A stretch of DNA of 47,141 nt from NCBI GenBank assembly GCA_003427395.1, contig BFEA01000642.1:69127-116267 (forward strand), read 5' to 3'. The notes under the pieces are model-generated. The model was not told the origin of the DNA. It saw only the letters and a list, made by a program, of their open reading frames with translations, and searched no databases. Below, in pieces: positions 1-10,184 of the stretch (positions are counted from its first letter, which is position 1; the number at the start of each line of letters is the position of its first letter). This stretch comes from Chara braunii (lineage: Eukaryota; Streptophyta; Charophyceae; Charales; Characeae). A program made the translations under genes and the position numbers.

Positions 1-53
1 GTGTGTGNGTGTGTGTNNGNGNGTGGGCGCGCGAGTGTGTGTGCGTAGCATGT
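1..53. repeat. (GT)n microsatellite at contig edge
   Basis: Alternating GT with several undetermined bases and a short GCGCG interruption. The Ns suggest poor base calling in the repeat. Confidence 0.85.
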
Positions 54-2503
54 CTGTGTCACATGGGTTTCGCACGGGAACGACACGTCATACCCGCGCT
101 GCTCCAACTAACTGCGTTGGCACACCGTGCGCAATATACAAAACATGAAAGCCTGAAGGCGATTTTCCACTGCGGCGGGGTAAAACCACTCGTGTGTCCA
201 TTTGTGGTGAGGGTAAAACCGAGATCGTTTTTTAAGCTGAAGTTAGCCAATTATGCGATGGTGGCGAAACGAAGCAAGGGGGGTGAGGGTGCCTCTTCAT
301 TTGAGTAGGCGTTCATGAACATTGCAACCATTTTCGAACCTCTTAAAATAATTTTAAAACAATTCACTACGCATGCATGTTTTCATAATGCAAACTCCAA
401 CAGGCCACAAAGAAGATACATACATCTCCAGAAAGCACCTCATCAATCCAACCCGGCGAGACCGGTAAAAGGACACGATATCATTCGGGAATTAGAAGAG
501 ATTCTGATAAAGGTTCGGCAATAGTTTCATAAGGAAGAGAAAAACAAAAGGAAGAAAAAAGGAAAGAGAGAGAGAAAGATACAAAAGGGGGGAAAAGGAG
601 AGAGGGAGGGAGGGAGGGAGAAAGCAAGCAAGAAGAAAGAAGAACGAAGGAAGAATGTGAAAAGGAAGGGGAGAAGGAGAGGAAAGTGGAAATGAGAGAA
701 GAGAGGCAGACAGTGCCAGACACTGCTTCTCTGAATCAGAAGAGGGAGAGCGGAGTGCATCTGGAAGCCAAAGCAATCAAGCATTAAGGGGGAAAAAAGG
801 GAGTTCTCATAATCGAGACCATGAAAAACAGCTCAAACGAACCGATGAATAAGACCAGAACAATAACTACTTACACCGCACATCTCATTTTTTTTCTATC
901 AATCGTCCATATGGTTCCACACAGGGTAAGAAGGGGGAATTGGACGGAAGAGGAAATGGGGAAAGGGCATGGGAAAAGGGTATATCACGCTTCAACTCTA
1001 TCCTCCAGATCTAGCGCGCTCCTGTATCCGCGCGGATCATCTCGCCGAATTGCGGGAAGGGCGTGGCAATTCCCTAAAACATTTTTCTGCCCCATGCCAC
1101 ATGGGGCGTCGTCAGAGGGAGGGACATCTTCCATGATCTTTGGAAGGCGAGGGGGGTGAGGGGAGGCGAGGGGGGTGTTGTGAAACAAGGATGATGGACG
1201 GTTTTGAGGATGAGGGGCGAGGTCTGTTGAAGGGGGGAGGGGGGAAGAGGGTTCATGTGGCAAGGGATAGGGAAGGGAGTGAATGAAGTAGAGAAAGAAG
1301 AGGAAAGAGAGGAAGGAGAGGAATGCTAAAAAGGAGCATGACGAAGTCTCGACCGCCGATCTATGCTCCATCGTCCCTGTTCCTCGCTACTCTTCCTAGC
1401 TAATCCGCAAGCCCCCACGCGGCGCCGAGCTCAAAGAAAAGGCAGCAGCAGCATGCGGGGAAGGGAGTTATGAAGCAGACGGTCCTTCCCATCAGTAGCG
1501 CAAAGCGTTTAGCGGAAAGGCGAAGAAAGACTTTCTCGGAGAGGCATGCAACAAAGAGCGCGCAAGCTATGGTGAGATTCAGAAGCAGCGCAAGGAGGAG
1601 GAAGAGCAAGAAAGCAGTGTTACGCGCGAAGGGGCATGGGTGAGGCACAACAGGTTCGACGGGGTAGGTGGAGGCGGTCTGCATGACGCTTGGTCACGAA
1701 GGCAAAACCGGGAGAGTGCCACTTGTCGAGGACGTTACCACTTCCTCCAGCTCATGTTGTTCCTCCTTGAGGTCCTTGTCGTGAAGAAGTCCATACCGCC
1801 CGCTACCAAGCTCAACCCTCGCTTAACGCAAAACTGGAACGCACCGTGCTCTACCCGTTGTCGGAAACAAAAACCACACGATGGTCCGATGAATAGAACC
1901 TCTGCCATCTGTTCTGAAATAGCCACGGTGCCCAGCTGGGAATAGTACATAGTATTCGTGAAAACCAAATAAACGTAGAAAACCAATCAATCTTTATAGA
2001 CCGGAGAAAACCAAAATTTTTCCACTCATTTTCTTTCCGCTGGTGCTACTTTTACACGTTGTATGTCGCACCTAGTGATGGAAAACATACCAAATCAAAG
2101 CTCTTGTTAGGAGAAGGTGATTAGTGAAACGAAAGCTTGTCCACGGAGCCTTATTTTTATGACATACAAAAACAGGTCAACAAGTGATCCCAAAAGCCGC
2201 TTGTAGTCGAGAAGTGAATTCTTTGCTCTGCTGAAACCGCGCAAATGTGACAATTCATTCCACAACACTAAATACCACTTACAAACTTAGAGGAAAGTTA
2301 AGAAAACCCAAGCACGGTAACGGTCATTCAAAAATGTATTGTGTTGTACGAAAGCAGGACGTCTTGGCATATGCACTTTTTGAGTCCTTTCATTAAAGAA
2401 GCAGAAAACAGATGCAGTTCAAGCATCCCGAATTCTGTTTGTAGTTCTGTAAAGCAAGCGGCAAAGACACACTAGGAAAAAAAAGAAAGCAAAGAAGCAC
2501 TTT
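54..2503. other. Intergenic DNA without a recognisable gene
   Basis: I see no ORF with protein-like composition or a known motif. The left part holds a polypurine tract, 1140-1340 is G/A-rich with runs such as GGGGAGG, and 2000-2500 is AT-richer unique-looking DNA. The open frames here arise from biased composition. Confidence 0.6.
533..715 (+). repeat. Polypurine (GA-rich) tract
   Basis: About 180 bases that are almost entirely A and G on the plus strand, with AGGGAGGG and GAAGGAAG blocks. Such strand-asymmetric tracts can adopt triplex structure. No function is implied. Confidence 0.8.
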
Positions 2504-3637
2504 GGACCATGCGCTGACACTCGTGAGAAACCATACAAAAATTGAATATACCTACTATCTGTTTGATAAGATTGGGAGACTGTGTGCAACCATCTCATCT
2601 GTGGGTTCTTCGAGGAGGTACAGAGATCCATTTGCAGAAATAGGTAAAACGAAACTGCACCGGGCAGGAAGTGAGTAAGATAAGTTTGGATCAGGTTGGA
2701 AACTAGTAGCTACCAGAAATACTGTAAACCTGCAACACACGAGGATAAATGGCAAGCAGTTATGACATGATAAGCACCAACAAATCAGCAATTCAGAAAA
2801 TATTCTGTATTTTACTTGGTAACGAGTAATCTCACGCGGCAGCAATCTTTTCTCGGTAATCATTTTCCAACAATCAGTTTTCAGCATTTACTTCTTGCCA
2901 TCAGCCTTCAACATTAATTTCCAGCATTCAGTCTTCAGCATTAGACTTCAACACTCAGTTCTCAACATTCAGTTTCCAGCAAACAGTTATCTACAATCAG
3001 TTCGGTAACCAGCTCTCCAGGACCATCTAATCAACTTGTACTGGCAAGAATACTCTTAAGCACATTTCAGTCTACGCCGGTCAGTGAGTCAATGTTGGCC
3101 AGCCTCAATCGGTTCTCATGCAATGAGGCATTCCGTAATCAGTATGTTAGTGTTATTGGTTTCAGACAGGGAGATCTGTCAATCTTCATTGTCCAAACCA
3201 GTTTTGCTGATGACACTATCCATGATCTGAGGCCTTATCAGAAGAAGGGCAAGGAGGCTCATGAAATTTTCGATCGAGTCTGGATCTCAGCCACCGAATA
3301 CCTTGAGCAGAGAGAGAGGGAGCTCGATGAGAGTGGCACTACGTTGATCCGCAGCTTCGGGCCGATGCTTTATACTGACTATCCTAGGCCTCTAGTCCCT
3401 TCTCTTCTCACATATGACACGAGTTGGCTGGAAGTGATTGGTTTGGCAAAGAGGTACATCTCTTCGACAGTGATCGACATTGAGGCACTGACCGAGCCCA
3501 CCGAGTATCCCTATCTCAGACGAGGGGTCTTTTCAGTGGACGGAATGCCTACTTTGTGGGAGGAGTTTTGCTTCATGGTTAACTACCGTGTCATGTGCCT
3601 TGGATGGTCATGCTCAGCGCTTGCTGGCTACAGGTGA
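2504..3637 (+). pseudogene. LTR-encoded ORF of the DxRxY domain family (5' LTR copy)
   Basis: The longest uninterrupted part is 3092-3637 (181 codons). Its first ~25 codons fall in the segment absent from the 3' LTR. The homologous part carries DLRPY (residues 45-49), an acidic/basic helix rich in E and R, DYPRP (96-100) and SWLEVI (111-116). These landmarks recur in the leader units at 4504-5700, so the LTR ORF and the leader belong to one family. Joining 2617 to 3166 keeps one reading frame. A TGA at 3635-3637 stands where the other LTR has TGG. The domain matches no family I recognise. It may be an accessory protein of the element or a captured fragment. Confidence 0.55.
2618..3165 (+). 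other. Intron-like 548-bp segment inside the 5' LTR
   Basis: It begins GTACAG after GAG and ends TTGGTTTCAG, so it has GT..AG borders and removal leaves the frame open. The 3' LTR lacks it. A deletion between the two GAGATC motifs near the borders would explain the difference equally well, with two mismatches under either model. The interior has many TTCAGCATT-like short repeats at 2880-2995. Confidence 0.4.
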
Positions 3638-4005
3638 CATTTTGTCATGAAGCCTCAGTTTCAGATTGTACGTGGGCGTGGGTCATGGCACCAGAAAAGA
3701 TCATTGAAAAGAGAGATTGAGAGAGACTGACCAGAGGGATGAGTGAGGACTCTGGAGCGGTGCTGACCACGCTCGTTTATGTGTACTTTCTGAGATTATT
3801 ATGAGTTCTCATTCTTCCCTCACTCAATTGCTCCTGTCTCTGCTCGAGTCAGTCAGTCTTATTTTCTGCATTATTTTTGTTTGNTGATTGTCTTCGTGGA
3901 TGTTTTGTTACAGTTTGCAAAATCAGATTGACATAATTGATGCATGCATAACACCCCATAATTTTATGATTATTATTTACCTAATTCTCTGCTGTTCCGA
4001 ATCAA

Positions 4006-4011
4006 AATAAA
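4006..4011 (+). promoter_or_regulatory. Polyadenylation signal AATAAA in 5' LTR
   Basis: AATAAA lies ~190 bases before the LTR end and is conserved at 22500-22505 in the 3' LTR. This position suits the R/U5 region. Confidence 0.55.
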
Positions 4012-4203
4012 AGATTCCTAAGACCGGGAACCGACGAAAACCGCAATTGAAGGGTCTTGCTCGAAGCCGGACGCACACAACAGGAAGGGATTTGCATTAT
4101 TTAATTTATTTTATTTATTGCAATCACATACAAAATCCTGCGTGACAGCCTGTTGGCCTTCCGGTCACTCGAAGTGGCCCGACTGGAAAAAGTGAGACAA
4201 AAA

Positions 4204-4221
4204 TGCCGCCGTTGCCGGGGA
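4204..4221 (+). other. Primer-binding site for tRNA-Asp
   Basis: TGCCGCCGTTGCCGGGGA matches 17 of 18 bases of the complement of the plant tRNA-Asp 3' end (including CCA), as I recall it. The mismatch is C for G at base 3. It sits four bases after the LTR end. Many plant Ty3/gypsy elements of the Athila/Tat type use tRNA-Asp. This site marks the start of minus-strand DNA synthesis. Confidence 0.75.
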
Positions 4222-4503
4222 CATGGAAACATTTTCGTGTCCGGAATGAGTCTGGGTCATCATCATCTTTGAGCCTTGATAAGGACGTGAGAACTGTTGA
4301 CATTTCTGTAAGCTTCATGTTATTTTATTTATTCTCATTTCAGTCCCAATTTTTTTGAGAATCACGACTGTTAACTGTGATTTATTTCTTCCTTGTGTGA
4401 GGTACAACACTGAATCCGGAAAATGAGATTGACATTATTGACTGGAGAGAATCGAGCTTGACAGCAGGTATGCCAAATTTTCGTCCAACACACTGAAAGA
4501 AAA
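4222..4503 (+). other. Retrotransposon leader, non-coding part
   Basis: AT-rich sequence with a TTATTTATT block. At about 4424 there is a short motif (GAGATTGACATTATTGA) resembling 3922-3938 in the LTR, so the leader may contain diverged copies of LTR sequence. No intact ORF. Confidence 0.4.
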
Positions 4504-4925
4504 TTGAAAGGAAGAGAGTGGGACGAATGGGGACAGATGCTGGTCGACGATGCTCTGAGAGAATTGTCTAAATTTACTACACGAGGGATATTTCCTTACA
4601 GGTATGAGGCTTGTTGGAACTATCACTCTTGTGGTTCAACCATCTGCGTAGTGCTGACTCAGTTCTTGGAAGGAGATATCTATGATATTCGCCCCTATGT
4701 CAAGGAAGGAGGCGGCAATGATGGTGAGGATTTTAATTGGTTATGGGAGATTGTGATCCAATTTATCTATGATGAAAAAACAGACTTGATCAAGTAAAAG
4801 AGGAAAGTGGAATGAGGTGTAATGCCGGTAACATACAAGACTGTTCCAATCCCTCCTATACCTGACAACTATTATGATGGGACTAACTGGCTGCCAATAA
4901 TCAACATGGTATTGACAAGGGAGAA
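4504..4925 (+). pseudogene. Leader ORF, DxRxY-domain unit 2
   Basis: The open part runs 4504-4797 (97 codons). The same frame continues to about 4930 through a TAA (4795-4797) and a TGA. Landmarks are FPY (residues 30-32), a YE pair, DIRPY (61-65), and after the stops PPIPD and a TNW element matching PPLPD and SNW in the next unit. It lies between the primer-binding site and gag, where plant gypsy elements normally have only leader sequence. Function is unknown. The repetition with unit 3 and the LTR ORF argues for a real ancestral protein domain. Confidence 0.5.
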
Positions 4926-4933
4926 AAAAAACG

Positions 4934-5434
4934 GTGGTAACGAGAGCTGAAGAGATTTCAGCAGAGGTAATCAGACAAAGAAGGTCAAATTTTGGCAGAG
5001 GTTCGGGTCAAAGTCAAAAGAAGGTTGAATGTCTCCTAAGGTCACTGAATACTCTAAGCAAGAGAGAGACATTTCCATATGAAGTTGTCAGGTATGAGAT
5101 GCTCGAAAGCGGATGGGAGCAGGAACAATTATATGTACTGACATTCTATTTCACAGACCTGAATGTGTATGACGTAAGAATCTATGTCCCAAAGGAAAGA
5201 AGTGTTGATGCAGTGTATTGGAGATGCTGGGGATTTGCTGAAGAGGTAGTACTGAGAAAGAAAGAGAGGCTTGAGAGAGAGAACAAATGCTTCACTGGTT
5301 CGACCCGATTTACTATTTTTGATGGATTCTCATTCCCTCCCTTACCTGATATCAATCTATCTAAAAGCAATTGGTATGCCATTATAAAGTTTGCATGGAA
5401 AGTGAAGAGAGCCCAAAAAGAAAACTCTCAGTAG
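4934..5434 (+). CDS. Leader ORF, DxRxY-domain unit 3 (most complete)
   Basis: A 166-codon open frame, the best-preserved copy of the repeated domain. Order of landmarks: basic N-terminal segment, FPY (47-49), RYE (53-55), a hydrophobic strand (VLTFYF), DVRIY (80-84), a charged helix rich in E, K and R (103-116), FPPLPD (134-139) and NW (146-147). The FPY to DxR spacing is 33 residues here and 31 in unit 2. I know no family with this pattern. No transmembrane segment or zinc ligand set is evident. It overlaps the next unit in another frame. The start codon is uncertain. Confidence 0.5.
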   Translation: MVTRAEEISAEVIRQRRSNFGRGSGQSQKKVECLLRSLNTLSKRETFPYEVVRYEMLESGWEQEQLYVLTFYFTDLNVYDVRIYVPKERSVDAVYWRCWGFAEEVVLRKKERLERENKCFTGSTRFTIFDGFSFPPLPDINLSKSNWYAIIKFAWKVKRAQKENSQ

Positions 5435-5732
5435 CCAGGATAACTATTGTGAGGGGTAAACTCTATGAGGTGATAGGGGACGATAATCCTTTTGTGATCC
5501 TCAGATATGAGATTTGTGAGAGAGGGTCCATAGTATTTCACGTCCAAGTGGTCAAATTCCTGAGTACAGGCATCTTGGACGTACGAATTTATGTACCAGC
5601 AGGCCTAGAAAGAGATATGACTACTTGAAGTGTCAGACAGATGCTTATATTAGTCTCATAAGAACCAAGGAGTGGATTGAAAAATTAAAAAGGAAGGTAA
5701 CATGGGGAAAGAAGTAAGGCAATTCGAGAGGC
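5371..5732 (+). pseudogene. Leader ORF, DxRxY-domain unit 4, frameshifted
   Basis: Open from 5371 to 5628. It shows NPF and RYE (39-47), a strand, then DVRIY (70-74). A frameshift near 5620 is needed to continue into the charged helical part (to about 5690), which resembles the helix of unit 3. The homologous part probably begins near 5430, after unit 3. This is a third leader copy, more decayed than unit 3. Confidence 0.42.
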
Positions 5733-6359
5733 TCCCTGAGTTCTTGATTGCTAAGAGATTTGAAGGCAGGAGAGATTGAATGCCTCTGTTGGAAGCCATT
5801 GCAGAGATTGGTAGAGCAAGAGAAAAAAACTCTATTATAATGATAAAATCCCTACTTTTGAGTGCCTTTGAACACAGATTCGAGATCTCTGATCATGTCC
5901 AACCCGAGATCTGTCTTTTCGATATTGCTTATGACGATTAGTATTGCCCTGTTTGATAGAACAGTTGACACTTGGGGTTGTGTTGGAAGGTAGGATAGTC
6001 AAGGTAGAGGGGACTCTTCGGATCTCAAATAGAAATCTCTCTACCCTGGATGAGTTTGAGTTCTTGCAACCTTTCTTAGATCGCATGAGAGATTCTGCCT
6101 TGAGATTATCACTGAGCAGACTGAGATAAGGTATCTCTTGAAAGTGGTGAAAGTGAAAACTATTGAGAGAGTATCATATCATACTTTTCAGGAACGGGTC
6201 TCTCTTGCAAGAAGGATCAACAGTGGGCTGCAAACGATGCAATTTGATTATGAAATTATAGACTTGACTCGATATTTTATGATTCGGGGTACTATAAAGG
6301 GGTATGACAGAAGGCTGAGTAGGGATGATGAGAGAGAGTTGATTGAAGATTACATTTGA
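5733..6359 (+). pseudogene. Decayed leader coding sequence before gag
   Basis: Three short open pieces (5779-5940, 5944-6129, 6138-6359) in two frames have protein-like composition, with many charged residues and FEI/FDYEI strands. They may be further, strongly diverged copies of the leader domain, but DxRxY is not recognisable. I cannot assign a function. Confidence 0.25.
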
Positions 6360-7969
6360 AGGCTCATAAGGATTGTACTGCCTTTGATCACTACCCAATC
6401 CATTATTGCTTATACCTTATATGTACAGAACTTTCAAGGGGTAGAGCAGATAAGAGAAGAAAGAAACGAGCCTGTATCCCTTGCGAGAAGAGTAAGAGAC
6501 TGAGGGGCAAGGAAGGAGAGGACAAGAGTGACAAAGGGAGAGAAGAGGATATTTGGGAAAAATTTATGGTCAAGATGGCAGGGCGAGCAAGACCGAGTAC
6601 CTCAGCATGGATCAATGAAGAGGTCTTGGTTGGGGTTATACGGGAACTGGTCGAGAGAGTTGATACAATCAAAGGGGGGTCAAATATTGCAAGAGCAAAG
6701 AGGCCAGATGAGAGAATTCCCTGCTTCAGAGGACCTCAAGTTAATGACTTTGTGGATGAGTAAGAGTTATTTGGACTCAGTTATGGCTGGACAGATAAGC
6801 AACGGCTTACGCACCTTCTATCTTATTGTGACACTGATTCGAGGTTGGCAGTTCAGGAACTAATGGAAGGTGCTACTACTTGGAAAAAGGTCAAGGAGAG
6901 ACTGAAAAAGGAATTTGAGAAAGATTCAGTTCCAACCACAACTAAGGACCTACTTAATATCAGAAGAGCTAAATACGACACTTTCAATGTTTTTCTTCAA
7001 ACCTTTATCCGAACAGCAAGAAGAATTTCATATTTGGATGAAGCTCAGAGATGCCATATATTTTTGACAAATTTTACTGACACTGAAAGACAAACAGTTC
7101 TTAATCAAGATCAACACTATCCTCTCAGATGGAATGAAATGGTTGCAATCATAAGAACTCTACCTACTGTCTCCCATAAGAAATAGTCATTGGATCAGAT
7201 CAGTACCTTGGCCAAGGATTGGGAGCCTGAGAATGGAATGAATAGAGAAAGCAATCTAACTGCTGAGAATATTTTTCAAAAAGTGATGGCTAACTTCATG
7301 CCTGCAAGGCCTGCAACTCATGCTATGGATGACAGGGAAAAAAAAAAGGTTGAAAGTGAGGAAGATGACGANGATGATGATGACAACGAAAATCATGGTA
7401 AGAAGGGGGATTCGTCCAGAACCAAAAGGAATGGGAAGAATGGTGATGGAGGGAGCAGGGAGAGAAGAAAATATGATGAGCGTCCTAAGAGAAGTTTTGT
7501 CTTCTACTATTGTGGTGAAGGAGGTCACGCTACCACCTATTGCAAGCCTTTTGAGGAGGATGTAAGGAGTGGGGTGACAAAGAAAGATGCGAAGGACCAT
7601 GTCTGTGATAGTTCATGGAATAAGTTGGATCCCAGACATCCGGGAGGTATGCGACTTCTTGCTCTTAAACATGATGAAAAGATAAAGATTAAGAAGAAGA
7701 GAAAGGCCAATGTGAATGTTCATTTCCTCACAGGACACTTACCTAATGAACTGGTACAAAGAGCAAATGACCCTTATACCACGATTGAGTTGTCTCTGCA
7801 GTCCTTAACATTGACAGAGTGTGAGCCTAGTGAGGCATCAACAAGTGAGTCTCCATTGGGAAGGAACCCAACTTTTCTCAATCCTTCTGGATTAGTAGAG
7901 TCCTCTTCCAATGAAATAGTCCATCTCCTGGCTAACATGATGTCATTCCCTGGTGATCTACTCCCATAA
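6356..7969 (+). pseudogene. gag: Retrotransposon gag (capsid and nucleocapsid)
   Basis: One frame runs through 6356-7969, broken by TAA at 6761-6763 and TAG at 7184-7186. The part at 6700-7180 has the retrotransposon-gag pattern: FRG..VNDFVDE, then W...R...L, then a TW..VK..L..EF segment. The C-terminal part is highly acidic and basic (7340-7480, with an undetermined base at 7372) and ends in a zinc knuckle at ~7500-7542. The knuckle reads F-x2-C-x4-H-x4-C, so its first cysteine is phenylalanine (TTC, one base from TGC). Gag would package the RNA. This copy is inactive. Confidence 0.7.
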
Positions 7970-7975
7970 CTTATC

Positions 7976-8788
7976 ATGAAACCCAGTGTCAGGGTTGGTG
8001 AGGTAAGGAACCACCAAGCTCGTATGACACCTCAAATGATAGAAAAAAAGAAAAGAAAGAAGGCTGGGGAATCACTTATCGACATCCTTGATGATCCTGA
8101 ACCGGAACGTTCACAGGAAAAGAATGAACAGGGAAGAAAGAGAAAAATTATTCTTAAGAGTGATTTGGATGATGAGACTGTAATTTCTGATGTAATTGCT
8201 AATATGTTGGAAGAAACGGAAGTGACATTGTCTTTCAAGGAGGCAATGATACTAGCACCCAAACTGAGAGACGAGTTAAAAATGTTAATTGAGAAGAAGA
8301 AAATGGAAGTTAATTATTTGGGGTCAGTCTTTCCCAACCAAGTGAGTAGATCACTACCAGGTTGCAAGATGAGATTTGCAACCATGGGTTGTGGGCATCT
8401 TACAATTCGCATTAATCAGGTGAAGATTCTAACCCTAGTAGATTATGGGCCAGAGATGATACTTCTTTCACGAAGAACGATGGAAGCATATAATTTATCT
8501 ATTGACAGACATGCACAAAATGTACTGAGTAATATTGCAGGAGAGATGTTCGTGGCAGGATTTATTGATAATTTGCCTATCAAGGTTGGGACAATGACCG
8601 TGGAGTTACTGAGTTTTGTAGTACCGGATCTGGATCATGACTGTATCTTGGAAACTCCATTCTTGTATAGGATGAAGGTGGTCCAATTTTTCAGTCATGA
8701 GGGGTCATCTTGGATCAGGTTACAGGATTCCGAGACTGCTCAAGAGCAGACCTTTATGGTTGGTACGAAAAATTATTTCAAGCATTAA
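7976..8788 (+). pseudogene. Retropepsin-like aspartic protease region
   Basis: A 270-codon frame directly after gag in the same frame. Residues 1-110 are charged and linker-like. At 154-165 LVDYGPE followed by LLSRR matches the D-[ST]-G active site of gypsy retropepsins, with Tyr replacing Ser/Thr (TAT, one base from TCT). Further on, CILETPFL resembles the family's ILG.PFL flap/C-terminal motif. The enzyme would cleave Gag-Pol. The active-site substitution suggests this copy is dead. Confidence 0.6.
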
Positions 8789-8806
8789 TTATCTGCTAAT
8801 TCGATC

Positions 8807-9037
8807 ATGGGGGAGGAATCTGCCGAAATGGCTAGGAGACTATAGGAGGAAGGAAAACGAGAAGCAAAAGAAGAGATTTTAGTGGGAATCAATCAAGTTT
8901 CGAAAATGATAAAAACCCTTGGTAAACTCGAGGATGAGGATAGACAAATTGAAGCTTTCAAGAAAGCTGTAGAGACCGCTAAGGGAGGAAAGATGAAATT
9001 GAGATTTGCATCGACTCACCCTTTTTTAGGAAAATAG
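8807..9037 (+). pseudogene. Pol linker between protease and reverse transcriptase
   Basis: Same frame as gag and protease, interrupted by TAG after about 13 codons. It encodes a charged, helix-prone stretch rich in K and E with no catalytic motif. It ends in TAG at 9035-9037, and the next domain lies in another frame. Confidence 0.35.
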
Positions 9038-9072
9038 CCACTGGGTCAAAAAAAAAATATAAGCCCAAGGGG

Positions 9073-10179
9073 GTGAAAAAAAAAACAGTGACGGTCCTAA
9101 TAGAAAAAAATTATGATGAGGCTTTGGAAAAAGATAAAAAAATTATGAGAGCATTGAGGGAATTAACAAAACTAGAGAATAGGGTCACCAAAGAGAGGTT
9201 TTACACAATGAAGATAGACTCAGGTCAGTTTATCCTGCCTAAAGAGAAAGAATATATCTTCAGGATGTGTAAGGAATTCTCTGGTGCTTTCTCCTTCAAT
9301 GATGAAGAGAGAGGGCGATTGGATGTGGACATGATCAAGATGGTCAAGATTTGGACAGTTGATCATGTTCCATGGAATGATAGACCAACCAAGTATGCCT
9401 TGAAGGAAGAGGCAGAAGTTGTGAAATATCTTGACAAAAAGATTGCATCTAATGTTGCTGAACCTGCTGATGGACCGTATGCCAACCACTGGTTTTATTT
9501 TTGGAAACCAGGGGGCGGGCTAAGATGGATACAAAATCTTCAGAAGCTCAATTCTGTGACGGTACGTGATGCAGGTAGTCTTCCTAATGCTGATCTCCTC
9601 GCTGAATCCTTTGCTGGTTGATGTATTTATTCTCTAGTTAACCTGTATTCTCGCTATGATCAGTTCCCTATTGATCCCACTAGCCGGCCAATGACTGTCA
9701 TGCACACGCCAATGGAGTGTGTTCAGATGTGTGTGGTACCTCAGGGTTGGAGTAACGGAGTGGCAGTGGTTCAAAGGGATATAATCAAAGTCATGCAGGA
9801 TATTTCTCCTGAAATAACCAGTCCCTACATTGATGATAATCTTGTAAAAGGACCCTTGGTAATAGATGAGACTTTGGTCGCAAGGGGAGTCAGAAAGTTT
9901 GTCTGGGAACATGCTGAAGGAGTAAAGATGGTCCTAGAGAGACTTCAGAAGTATAATCTGACTGCCAATGGACCAAAGTCCCTTCTCTTCCAACCAGAAG
10001 TGATAATCTTGGGCTTCAGATGCTTCTCCAAGGGTAGGAGTCCAGATCCCAAGAAGATAGACAAGATCTTGAATTGGCCTCTGCCTCTCAAAAGAGTGAC
10101 AGACGTCAGGAGCTTCTTGGATTCTGTGGATTCTAGAGGATTTTTATTCCTCATTTTGCTGCCCTTGCAGAGCCTCTGA
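9073..10179 (+). pseudogene. pol: Reverse transcriptase domain (Ty3/gypsy type)
   Basis: Two open parts in one frame, 9073-9621 and 9622-10179, separated by TGA at 9619-9621. Motifs: W..KP.GG.RWI.. and LN..T..D..SLPN before the stop. The first catalytic block is LVNLYSRYDQ, where the catalytic Asp is Asn (AAC at 9640-9642). The YIDD box (9826-9837) is intact. The thumb has ILGF.C...G...DP.K and WPLP..VT..RSFL. Near 10129 the frame must shift to reach the RNase H part, and a TAG stands where a Trp is usual. It would copy the element's RNA into DNA but is catalytically dead. Confidence 0.8.
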
Positions 10180-10184
10180 GGGAA

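Larger units (their letters stand above)
2504..4199 (+). repeat. 5' LTR of gypsy-type retrotransposon, 5'-truncated
   Basis: The stretches 2504-2617 and 3166-4199 align closely with 21545-22694 in the same orientation. Both copies end at the tetranucleotide GACA, the usual CA end of an LTR, and homology stops there. Five bases further on is a tRNA-Asp primer-binding site, which fixes 4199 as the LTR end. A polyadenylation signal lies about 190 bases before the end, as expected at an R/U5 junction. The first ~110 bases found in the 3' copy (21436-21544) are missing, so this LTR is truncated at its left end. A 548-base segment at 2618-3165 is absent from the other copy. Confidence 0.75.
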
